Shown here piece by piece: positions 1-5,094 of a stretch of DNA of 8,964 nt. The notes beneath the pieces are model-generated. The model was not told the origin of the DNA and did not search any database. It worked only from the letters and a program-made list of their open reading frames with translations. Both the position numbers and the translations under genes were made by a program. Position 1 is the stretch's first letter. Every line of letters starts with the position of its first letter. The stretch is from the NCBI GenBank assembly GCA_023415395.1, contig JAEZKN010000585.1, positions 1 through 8,964 on the forward strand. Reading direction: 5' to 3'. The DNA is from Actinomycetes bacterium. GTDB taxonomy: Bacteria > Actinomycetota > Actinomycetes > Propionibacteriales > Nocardioidaceae.

Positions 1-1
1 G

Positions 2-496
2 CACGAGCTCGTGCCGCGCGACCGGCTGGCGGCGTACGCCGAGGCGGCCGGTCCGGCCTGCGGCCTGTGGGCCTACGAGGCGCTGCGCATCGCCCGCGGC
101 GAGCCGCGCCTGGGCCTGGACACCGACCACCGCACGATCCCGAACGAGGCCGGCTGGATCCCGTCGGCGGTCCATCTCGACAAGGGCTGCTACCGCGGCC
201 AGGAGACGGTCGCCCGCGTCCACACCCTCGGCCGCCCCCCGCGCCGCCTCACGCTGCTGCACCTCGACGGCTCGGAGAACCGGCTGCCCGCCGTCGGCGC
301 CGAGCTGCTCAGCGGCGACAAGGTCGTCGGCTTCGTCGGCACCTCGGCCCGCCACCACGAGCTCGGCCCCATCGCGCTCGCCATGGTCAAGCGCAACGTC
401 CCCGTCGACGCGCCGCTGACCGTCGACGGCATGCCCGCCGCCCAGGAGGTCGTCGTCGACCCCGAGGTCGGGCTGCACGTGCGCCCGCTGCGGTGA
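2..496 (+). CDS. ygfZ: YgfZ/CAF17-type folate-binding protein, 3' part
   Basis: The window begins inside this gene; the reading frame is open back to base 2, so the GTG at 11 is probably internal. About 164 C-terminal residues remain. The diagnostic motif KGCYRGQE is encoded at about 183-206. In the YgfZ/GcvT-like family its cysteine is the conserved residue linked to folate-dependent maintenance of Fe-S enzymes. After the motif come the typical C-terminal elements: a beta-barrel-like stretch with GxELLSGDKVVGFVGT and a segment resembling the aminomethyltransferase C-terminal domain. The stop is at 494-496. A small membrane protein gene starts 4 bases later, suggesting co-transcription. Family assignment is firm from the motif. 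The exact Fe-S client is unknown, and the missing N-terminal half prevents checking the folate-binding residues. Confidence 0.9.
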   Translation, partial: HELVPRDRLAAYAEAAGPACGLWAYEALRIARGEPRLGLDTDHRTIPNEAGWIPSAVHLDKGCYRGQETVARVHTLGRPPRRLTLLHLDGSENRLPAVGAELLSGDKVVGFVGTSARHHELGPIALAMVKRNVPVDAPLTVDGMPAAQEVVVDPEVGLHVRPLR

Positions 497-500
497 CCAC

Positions 501-704
501 GTGCCCGACCGTGCGCTGATCGCGCTCGTCGGTGCCGCGCTCACGGCGCTGACGCTGCTGCTGATCGCGGGGCACGGGCCCTGGGCAGGCGATCCGATCG
601 TGACTCTCGGGAAGGGCCGTGGCCTCAACGCGGGCGACGTCCCCGTCCTCCTCGGGTGGGCGATCGGGGTCGGCGCATGCGTGCTGCTGTGGAGGCGGCG
701 CTGA
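501..704 (+). CDS. Small two-helix membrane protein, unknown function
   Basis: This 67-residue protein starts with GTG, 4 bases after the stop of the ygfZ-like gene, so it is probably translated by coupling. No separate Shine-Dalgarno sequence is apparent. It has two hydrophobic segments, roughly residues 5-24 and 46-63, joined by a polar Gly/Asp-rich loop, and it ends in a positively charged WRRR tail that suggests a cytoplasmic C-terminus. I do not recognise a family. The neighbouring gene concerns Fe-S maintenance, but that gives no direct clue to function. It ends 18 bases before the stop of the opposing gene, so the two transcription units converge here with almost no intergenic DNA. Coding likelihood rests on GC-rich third positions, membrane topology and spacing. 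Confidence 0.7.
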   Translation: MPDRALIALVGAALTALTLLLIAGHGPWAGDPIVTLGKGRGLNAGDVPVLLGWAIGVGACVLLWRRR

Positions 705-722
705 CGGCGGCAGGTCCTGACG

Positions 723-1295
723 TCAGAAGAGCCACGCAACCAGGGCGTTGATCCACCGGTTGTGCTGGTGCGCGAGGACCGCGAGCACGACGAGGTCGGC
801 AGCCGCGAAGATGCTCAGCCCCAGCTTCCAGAGGAAGGCGGAGTGCAGGCGGTGGGGCCATCGTTGCTCGGGGGCGCCGGGCAGGTCGCAGTCGTAGCTG
901 CCGTCGTCGTGGTAGCCCCATCGCCTCAGACCGATGCGGACCAGGCCGAGCCTCTCCTCCAGGTCGTTCAGCTGGGCTCGATCGAGCTTCAGGTGGAACT
1001 GGTGCTTGATCATCAGCTGGAGCGAGAGCAGGGCGACCACGGCTCCGAGGCCGGCGGCGAGAGCCCGCGATGCCGGTGCGACGGCGGGGTCGAGGGAGAC
1101 GGTGAACAAGAAGGCCTGCGCCGTCAGGCCCAGCGCTGGGGTCTGCCACATGTGCGCGTGCTCTTCGAGTCCTTGCAGGGTGAGCATCTCGTAGGAGGCA
1201 AGGAGTCTCTGCTCATCGGTCATCGGCCGATCGCTGGATCCGTCCTCGAGATTGCTGAGAACGACGCGGGTGGGACTACGGCGGCGACCGAACAC
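723..1295 (-). CDS. Predicted multi-pass membrane protein, unknown function
   Basis: A 190-residue protein on the minus strand. The first ~50 residues are soluble and charged. Hydrophobic segments follow at about 56-73, 80-98 and 153-175, with a short hydrophobic end (INALVAWLF). Between helices 2 and 3 lies a conserved-looking charged region, KHQFHLKLDRAQLNDLEERLG, which could be a cytoplasmic amphipathic or coiled-coil helix. I do not recognise the family. The GTG at 1295 is chosen because a -10-like TAAGGT ends 7 bases upstream, which fits a leaderless transcript. An internal ATG at 1223 (residue 25, MTDEQRLLASYEML) is the alternative, but it also lacks a Shine-Dalgarno sequence. It lies 127 bases downstream of mshD on the same strand and could be in the same or a separate unit. 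It converges with the small membrane gene on the plus strand. Confidence 0.75.
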   Translation of the reverse strand: MFGRRRSPTRVVLSNLEDGSSDRPMTDEQRLLASYEMLTLQGLEEHAHMWQTPALGLTAQAFLFTVSLDPAVAPASRALAAGLGAVVALLSLQLMIKHQFHLKLDRAQLNDLEERLGLVRIGLRRWGYHDDGSYDCDLPGAPEQRWPHRLHSAFLWKLGLSIFAAADLVVLAVLAHQHNRWINALVAWLF

Positions 1296-1307
1296 GGCGC
1301 AACCTTA
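1296..1307 (-). promoter_or_regulatory. Possible -10 box of a leaderless transcript
   Basis: Read on the minus strand, TAAGGT (1307-1302) matches TAnnnT and is followed by 6 bases and then the GTG start at 1295, the spacing expected when transcription begins at the start codon. No convincing -35 is visible about 17 bases upstream. This is a weak call, useful mainly for supporting the chosen start and a separate promoter for the 190-residue membrane protein. Confidence 0.35.
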
Positions 1308-1422
1308 GAGCGCTGGGCTCGCCTCCAGGGCGGCTTCTGCCTGACCTCGCCGGTCATGTGGGCGTCCACGGCGACGGCGTCGGGTCTGCTCGGCTCTGCT
1401 GGTGTCGGCGCCGCTTGTTCGA

Positions 1423-2220
1423 CTACCCGCGCCGGTACATCACGTGCGTGTCCGCCGCGTCGTGGCGGAAGCCGAGCCCGGAGTAGACGGCGATCGCCGG
1501 CGCGTTGTCGGACTCCACGTAGAGCAGCACCTCACCGACGCCGCGGTCGCGCAGGTGATGCAGACCCGCGAGGGTGAGCAGCTTGCCCAGACCCTGACCC
1601 TGGGCGGCGGGGTCGATGCCGACGACGTAGACCTCCCCGAGCGAGGGCGAGTGCTGCTTGGTCCAGTGGAAGCCGAGCAGCCGGTCGCCCTCGGCGGCCA
1701 CGAGCAGCCCCTCGGGGTCGAACCACGGCTCGGCCATCCGCTCGGCCAGGTTGGCCGCGTCCATCGCACCCTGCTCGGGATGGTGCGCGAACGCCGCCGC
1801 GTTGACGCGCACCACCTCGTCGGCGTCGGAGGAGCGGAAGGAGCGCACCCGCGAGGCGTCGTACGACGGCAGCGGCTCGCTCATGTCGCGACGCATCACC
1901 CACAGCTCGCGGAACCGCTCGAACCCGTGGCTGCGCGCCAGCGCCGCCGCCGCCGGGTGGTCGCCGTGCGACCAGGCGCGGAGTGTGCCTGCGGAGGTGA
2001 GGACCTCCTCCAGCAGCGACCGGCCGAGGCCACGCCCGCGGGCGTCCGGGTGCACGACCAGGCTGAGCTCGTCGCCGACCAGCAGCGCGAAGCCCTCCTC
2101 GCGCATCCAGGACCGGACCTGGTCGGGGTGGTGCCGCAGGGTCATCAGCGTCGCCTCGTCGAGAGGGGCGGCGCCGTCGGCGGCCTCGGCTGCGGCGGCG
2201 ATGGCGGCGACGTGGTCCAC
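1423..2220 (-). CDS. mshD: Mycothiol synthase (acetyl-CoA:Cys-GlcN-Ins acetyltransferase)
   Basis: MshD acetylates the cysteine amino group of Cys-GlcN-Ins, the last step in making mycothiol, the main low-molecular-weight thiol of actinobacteria. The 265-residue protein has the family's two tandem GNAT domains. The N-terminal domain has VVHPDARGRGLG at about 55-66. The C-terminal catalytic domain has the MshD signatures NAAAFAHHPEQG (140-151), WFDPEGLL (166-173), GFHWTK (183-188), GEVYVVGIDPAAQGQGLG (195-212) and LLYVESDN (232-239). From memory the Mycobacterium tuberculosis protein is about 315 residues. Here the N-terminal domain is shorter: the segment between the helix ending near 45 and the VVHP strand is nearly missing. 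The start is a GTG 9 bases after the dtd stop, with a weak GCAGG upstream. It is probably the last gene of a glnR-dtd-mshD unit. Confidence 0.95.
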   Translation of the reverse strand: MDHVAAIAAAAEAADGAAPLDEATLMTLRHHPDQVRSWMREEGFALLVGDELSLVVHPDARGRGLGRSLLEEVLTSAGTLRAWSHGDHPAAAALARSHGFERFRELWVMRRDMSEPLPSYDASRVRSFRSSDADEVVRVNAAAFAHHPEQGAMDAANLAERMAEPWFDPEGLLVAAEGDRLLGFHWTKQHSPSLGEVYVVGIDPAAQGQGLGKLLTLAGLHHLRDRGVGEVLLYVESDNAPAIAVYSGLGFRHDAADTHVMYRRG

Positions 2221-2229
2221 ACCTGCAGC

Positions 2230-2682
2230 CTAGGTCGCGTCATGCACTCCCGACGGTTCGCGCTCCAGCACGAGCGTGATCGGCCCGTCGTTGACCGACT
2301 CGACCCGCATGTCCGCGCCGAAGACACCGCGCTCCACCCGCGCACCGAGACGCTCGAGCTCGGCGCACACGGCGTCGTACGCCGGCTCGCTGACCGGGCC
2401 CGGTGCGGCGGCCTGCCAGGTGGGGCGTCGCCCCTTCCGGGCGTCGCCGTAGAGCGTGAACTGGCTGACGACCAGCACCGGCGCCCCGAGGTCCGAGGCC
2501 GACTGCTCGTCGCGCAGCAGCCGCAGGTCCCAGACCTTGCGCGCCATCCACGCGATCTCGTCCGGCCCGTCCCCGTGCGTGACGCCGAGGTAGACCAGCA
2601 GCCCGGGCTCGTCGAATCCGCCGACGACCCGCTCGCCCACCGTCACCTGGGCCCTCAGCACCCGCTGGATCACCGCTCGCAC
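2230..2682 (-). CDS. dtd: D-aminoacyl-tRNA deacylase
   Basis: DTD hydrolyses D-amino acids (and glycine mischarged on tRNA-Ala) from tRNA, a chiral proofreading step in translation. The 150-residue length is typical. Visible family motifs are the N-terminal MRAVIQRVLRAQVTV, the catalytic SQFTLYGD, the GRRPxW segment, and the C-terminal NDGPITLVLE, equivalent to the NxGPVT motif that carries the cross-subunit Gly-cisPro. The GTG start at 2682 is preceded by GGGAGA about 8 bases upstream. A nearby ATG at 2690 is in another frame and closes quickly. It starts 36 bases after glnR and ends 9 bases before mshD on the same strand, which indicates an operon. Identity is near certain. Confidence 0.96.
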   Translation of the reverse strand: MRAVIQRVLRAQVTVGERVVGGFDEPGLLVYLGVTHGDGPDEIAWMARKVWDLRLLRDEQSASDLGAPVLVVSQFTLYGDARKGRRPTWQAAAPGPVSEPAYDAVCAELERLGARVERGVFGADMRVESVNDGPITLVLEREPSGVHDAT

Positions 2683-2718
2683 CGGGTCATTCTCCCGCCG
2701 ACGTGGCAGGCCGCGGTC

Positions 2719-3444
2719 TCAGACCTGCGACGGCTGTTCCGCGTCCGACTCGGCCCGCTGGTCCTTGGTCGGAAGGACGAACCGGTAGCCGACGTTGCGG
2801 ACCGTCCCGATCAGGGTCTCGTTCTCGGGGCCGAGCTTCGCGCGCAGCCGGCGGACGTGGACGTCGACGGTGCGGGTGCCGCCGAAGTAGTCGTAGCCCC
2901 ACACCTCCTGCAGCAGCTGCTGGCGCGAGAAGACGCGCCCGGGGTGCTGGGCCAGGAACTTCAGGAGCTCGAACTCCTTGAACGTGAGGTCGAGCGAGCG
3001 CCGGCCGACCTTCGCGGTGTACGTCGCGTCGTCGACCACGACCTCGCCGGACCGGATCACGTGCGCCTCGGGGTCGTCGGCCTCGCGCTGCGCAGCGAGC
3101 CGGCCGATGGCCAGCTTGATGCGCGCCTCGAGCTCGGCCGGGCCGCAGGTGTGCAGCACCACGTCGTCCATGCCCCAGTCGTGCTGGACCACGGCCAGGC
3201 CGCCCTCGGTGCAGACGAGCAGGACCGGGACATCGGTGCCGGTGGTGCGGATGAGGCGGCACAGGTCGCGCGCATGGGCGAGGTCCTGGCGGCCGTCGAC
3301 CAGCACGAGGTCGGAGTCGGGCGCCTCGAGGAGGGCGCTGCCCTCCGCGGGCAGGATCTTCACCTGGTGGCCGAGCAGCGCCAGTCCGGGCAGGACCTCC
3401 GCTGACGGCTGCAGCGCGCTGGTGAGAAGCAGGAGCGTGCTCAT
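2719..3444 (-). CDS. glnR: GlnR, OmpR-type global nitrogen regulator
   Basis: GlnR is the actinobacterial regulator of nitrogen assimilation (glnA, amtB and related genes). It is an orphan OmpR-family protein, not dependent on a cognate kinase. The 241-residue protein begins MSTLLLLTSALQPS, a characteristic GlnR N-terminus. Its atypical receiver domain (1-115) keeps Asp50 and Arg52 in VDGRQD but lacks the usual acidic pocket. From memory of the Streptomyces and Amycolatopsis work, Asp50 and Arg52 support phosphorylation-independent dimers. The winged-helix DNA-binding domain (about 135-230) contains LDLTFKEFELLKFLAQHPGR, VWGYDYFGG, TRTVDVHVRRLRAKLG and GTVRNVGYRF. It lacks the long Ala-rich tail of Streptomyces GlnR. 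The ATG at 3444 is chosen because GGAGGAG sits 7 bases upstream. An in-frame ATG at 3534 would overlap the divergent gene and is not homologous to GlnR. Confidence 0.94.
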   Translation of the reverse strand: MSTLLLLTSALQPSAEVLPGLALLGHQVKILPAEGSALLEAPDSDLVLVDGRQDLAHARDLCRLIRTTGTDVPVLLVCTEGGLAVVQHDWGMDDVVLHTCGPAELEARIKLAIGRLAAQREADDPEAHVIRSGEVVVDDATYTAKVGRRSLDLTFKEFELLKFLAQHPGRVFSRQQLLQEVWGYDYFGGTRTVDVHVRRLRAKLGPENETLIGTVRNVGYRFVLPTKDQRAESDAEQPSQV

Positions 3445-3505
3445 GACTGGTCTCCTCCCGTTGGCCGGGGCGGGGACCGAAACGCAACGCTGGGCTTCGG
3501 CCGGT

Positions 3506-3532
3506 GTGCTTGGTCGGGAACAATACCGAAAC
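3506..3532 (+). promoter_or_regulatory. Possible GlnR half-sites in the glnR-moaD divergent region
   Basis: The 88-bp divergent intergenic region contains GGAAC (3517-3521), six bases, then GAAAC (3528-3532), directly abutting the moaD-like ATG. A weaker GTGCT lies another six bases upstream (3506-3510). The 11-base period and GAAAC core match how GlnR half-sites are described (gTnAC-n6-GaAAC). The leftmost half-site is poor and nothing was tested. Occupancy here could affect both glnR and the small sulfur-carrier-like gene. Confidence 0.3.
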
Positions 3533-3805
3533 ATGAGCCTTTCGCCGATCGAAGTCCACTACTGGGCCTCCGCACGCTCGGCGGCAGGCGTCGCATCGGA
3601 CGCCCTCGAGGTGGACGGTCCGATCACGCTCGACGAGGTCGTCCGGCGGGTCCTGGTCCTCCACCCGGGCACCCGGCTCGCCGACGTCCTCCAGGTCTGC
3701 TCGACGCTCATCGGCGACCGGCCGGTCAGCACCGAGGATCCGGGCGAGGTGCTGGTCGAGCCCGGGTCCTCGGTCGAGTTCCTCCCGCCCTTCGCCGGCG
3801 GCTGA
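3533..3805 (+). CDS. MoaD/ThiS-family ubiquitin-like sulfur-carrier protein
   Basis: A 90-residue protein with the MoaD/ThiS pattern: an N-terminal beta strand (IEVHYWASARSAAGV, which resembles the MoaD start with its F/W-A-x-x-R-x-x-AG element), a central helix (TLDEVVRRVLVLHP), and a C-terminal end VEFLPPFAGG. The terminal Gly-Gly is the residue pair adenylated and thiocarboxylated in MoaD, ThiS and CysO-type carriers. No partner E1-like enzyme (MoeB/ThiF) or MoaE is in view, so it is unclear whether it serves molybdopterin, thiamine, cysteine or another thiolation. The ATG at 3533 is chosen because the protein then begins where family members begin; upstream readthrough is antisense to glnR. 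No strong Shine-Dalgarno is present, which may mean a leaderless start. A thioredoxin-like gene follows 42 bases later. Confidence 0.85.
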   Translation: MSLSPIEVHYWASARSAAGVASDALEVDGPITLDEVVRRVLVLHPGTRLADVLQVCSTLIGDRPVSTEDPGEVLVEPGSSVEFLPPFAGG

Positions 3806-3847
3806 CGCCACCGGAATGAACGTGGGTGGCTCCGGGTTGTCCCCGTC

Positions 3848-4342
3848 ATGAGCTCTGGTGCCTGGGTCGTCGTGGTGGCCGTCGCCGCCGCGCTGGCGTT
3901 CGGCGGCTACCGGATGCTCACCGACGGCCGCTTCCGCGGCACGAGCCCGGTGGTCCCGGATGACGACTCCGCGTCCCCCTCGTTGGTCGAGGAAGGCGGG
4001 CTGGCGCCTGTCTCGAAACCACCGGCCACCACTCCCTGGGCCCACGTCGTCGCGTCGGTCCCCGAGGTCGCGCTGGGGGAGCGGGCCACCCTGGTCCAGT
4101 TCTCCTCGGCGTTCTGCGCCCCGTGCCGCGCCACGCGCCGCACGCTCGCCGACGTGGCCGGCCTGGTCCCGGGCGTGGTCCACGTCGAGATCGACGCCGA
4201 GCACCACCTCGAGCTGGTCCGCACGCTCGGCATCCTCCGCACGCCGACCACCCTGGTGCTCGACAGCGTCGGTCGTGAGGTGACCCGGGCTGCCGGCGCA
4301 CCCCGCAAGGACCAGGTCCTGGCCACGCTCGGCTGGGCCTAG
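3848..4342 (+). CDS. Membrane-anchored thioredoxin-like protein
   Basis: A 164-residue protein with one N-terminal hydrophobic helix (about 5-22), then a Pro/Ser/Asp-rich linker to about 65, and a thioredoxin fold. The active-site motif is CAPC (Cys90, Cys93) in QFSSAFCAPCR, and the cis-proline loop is LRTPTT (Pro133). The anchor lacks a clear cleavage site, so the domain is probably tethered; the Asp-rich segment after the helix would fit an extracytoplasmic location. Family members reduce or exchange disulfides. Its place between a sulfur-carrier-like gene and the sulfurtransferase operon suggests a redox partner there, which is an inference. No good Shine-Dalgarno precedes the ATG. A weak hairpin (GCCACC 3807-3812 with GGTGGC 3825-3830) lies between it and the preceding gene. 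Confidence 0.88.
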   Translation: MSSGAWVVVVAVAAALAFGGYRMLTDGRFRGTSPVVPDDDSASPSLVEEGGLAPVSKPPATTPWAHVVASVPEVALGERATLVQFSSAFCAPCRATRRTLADVAGLVPGVVHVEIDAEHHLELVRTLGILRTPTTLVLDSVGREVTRAAGAPRKDQVLATLGWA

Positions 4343-4393
4343 GAGTGCGCGTGCCCGCATCGTGGACACACCATCCGCATAGTGAGACGTCGA

Positions 4394-4431
4394 TTGTGGG
4401 CATCGGCCCCGGCGTCCCTACTCTGGTCGAC
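4394..4431 (+). promoter_or_regulatory. Leaderless promoter of the sulfur operon
   Basis: A -10 element TACTCT (4419-4424, TAnnnT) is followed by 7 bases and then ATG at 4432, so the transcript probably begins at the leader-peptide start codon. A -35-like TTGTGG is at 4394-4399 with a 19-base spacer; TGGGCA at 4397-4402 with a 16-base spacer is an alternative. Upstream, GCATcGTG (4357-4364) and GCATaGTG (4377-4384) repeat 20 bases apart, two helical turns, and could bind an activator. Confidence 0.6.
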
Positions 4432-4509
4432 ATGTCCTCGACCATGCTGACCAAGCGCCGCGCAGTGGACCACTGCCGCGTCCGCTCGTCGCTGTGTCGA
4501 CTGCGCTGA
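4432..4509 (+). CDS. Cysteine-containing leader peptide (uORF)
   Basis: A 25-residue open frame from ATG 4432 to TGA 4507-4509. The first half is basic (Lys8, Arg9, Arg10) and the second half reads DHCRVRSSLCRLR, with cysteines at residues 15 (TGC) and 22 (TGT, a rare codon in this GC-rich DNA). Such short His/Arg/Cys-rich peptides precede sulfur genes in many actinobacteria. In mycobacteria, leaderless cysteine-rich uORFs upstream of the orthologous sulfurtransferase operon were reported to act as cysteine-responsive attenuators (from memory). Ribosomes should slow at the Cys codons when Cys-tRNA is scarce and alter RNA folding before the DUF4395 start 75 bases downstream. There is no Shine-Dalgarno, as expected for a leaderless start. 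A second in-frame ATG is at 4444. Confidence 0.78.
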   Translation: MSSTMLTKRRAVDHCRVRSSLCRLR

Positions 4510-4510
4510 G

Positions 4511-4578
4511 GGTCACGCCCCGCCGCGCCCACGCGTCCGCGTGACCTGCCGTCCGTCCGTCGTTCCAGGACCCGCAGG
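4511..4578 (+). promoter_or_regulatory. Attenuator: competing hairpins that can mask the next ribosome site
   Basis: GGTCACGC (4511-4518) pairs perfectly with GCGTGACC (4539-4546), starting one base after the leader stop. The next segment, CCTGC (4545-4549), is complementary to GCAGG (4574-4578), part of the Shine-Dalgarno of the DUF4395 gene. The two pairings share bases 4545-4546, so they exclude each other. Within the leader, GCAGT/ACTGC (4462-4466 with 4472-4476) competes with GCGCAGT/ACTGCGC (4460-4466 with 4500-4506). There is no U-tract, so control is more likely at translation than by intrinsic termination. The pairings are seen directly; their regulatory meaning is inferred. Confidence 0.5.
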
Positions 4579-4584
4579 AGAGAC

Positions 4585-5034
4585 ATGTCCGCCACCGCCG
4601 CCGCACGCACCAGTGCCGGCATCGACCCCCGAGGTCCGCAGTTCGCCGCCGCGCTGACCGTCGCGGTGCTCGTCGCGGTGCTCCTGCTGGCCCCCGGGGC
4701 GGTCGCGGTCGTGCTCCTCGCGGTCCAGGCGGCCGTCTTCGCGCTCGGCGCCGGTCGCGGGGTGCAGCACACGCCGTACTCCTGGCTCTTCCGCACCGTC
4801 GTGCGGCCCCGGCTGGCGGCGCCGGCGGAGCTGGAGGACCCGGCGCCGCCGCGGTTCGCCCAGGCCGTCGGGCTCGGCTTCGCGCTGGTGGGACTCGCCG
4901 GGTTCCTCCTCGGTGCGGACCTGCTCGGCCTCGTGGCGACCGGCTTCGCGCTGGTGGCCGCCCTGCTCAACGCCGTCTTCCGGTTCTGCCTCGGCTGCGA
5001 GATGTACCTCCTCCTCCAGCGCTTCGCGCACTGA
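4585..5034 (+). CDS. DUF4395 integral membrane protein of the sulfurtransferase operon
   Basis: A 149-residue protein with the DUF4395 hallmarks: IDPRGPQF near the N-terminus (13-20), GxGRGVQHTPYSWLFRTVVRPRL in the middle (56-77), and a C-terminal FCLGCEMY with a CxxC pair (Cys135, Cys138). Hydrophobic segments lie at about 20-36, 38-55, 95-111 and 114-132, so it should be a four-helix inner-membrane protein. The family is commonly encoded beside rhodaneses and thioredoxins, and the conserved CxxC suggests thiol or metal chemistry at the membrane; its biochemical role is not known to me. The ATG at 4585 has AGGAGAG (4576-4582) just upstream, part of which can be masked by the attenuator. It is the first structural gene after the leader peptide and is followed 60 bases later by the sulfurtransferase. 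Confidence 0.92.
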   Translation: MSATAAARTSAGIDPRGPQFAAALTVAVLVAVLLLAPGAVAVVLLAVQAAVFALGAGRGVQHTPYSWLFRTVVRPRLAAPAELEDPAPPRFAQAVGLGFALVGLAGFLLGADLLGLVATGFALVAALLNAVFRFCLGCEMYLLLQRFAH

Positions 5035-5094
5035 CCCCACGAAATCCCCACACAGCCCCGCGCCCCTTCCTCGGCGCACAAGAAAGGTAGAGAC

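Noticed and set aside
717..726. CTGACGTCAG palindrome between convergent genes
   Set aside because: A perfect 10-bp palindrome, but it overlaps the stop codon of the minus-strand gene, has no loop, and cannot serve as a terminator hairpin. Chance is a sufficient explanation.
2715..2725. GGTCTCAGACC inverted repeat at the glnR stop codon
   Set aside because: Only five paired bases with a one-base centre, and flanks do not pair. It is unlikely to be a terminator between glnR and dtd.
1402..3405. 667-codon plus-strand open frame
   Set aside because: It lies opposite mshD, dtd and glnR, all identified by strong family motifs. The long frame results from GC-rich codon bias on the other strand, and its translation shows no recognisable domain.
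3445..3534. 30-residue N-terminal extension of glnR
   Set aside because: The ATG at 3444 has a strong GGAGGAG and matches the known GlnR N-terminus. The extension would cover the divergent promoter region and overlap the moaD-like start.
3807..3830. Terminator between the moaD-like and thioredoxin-like genes
   Set aside because: A 6-bp stem with a 12-base loop is too weak to call; mentioned only in the thioredoxin entry.
2687..4369. 560-codon minus-strand open frame
   Set aside because: It overlaps glnR in another frame and lies antisense to the moaD-like and thioredoxin-like genes. The composition is Arg/Pro/Gly-rich, typical of shadow frames.
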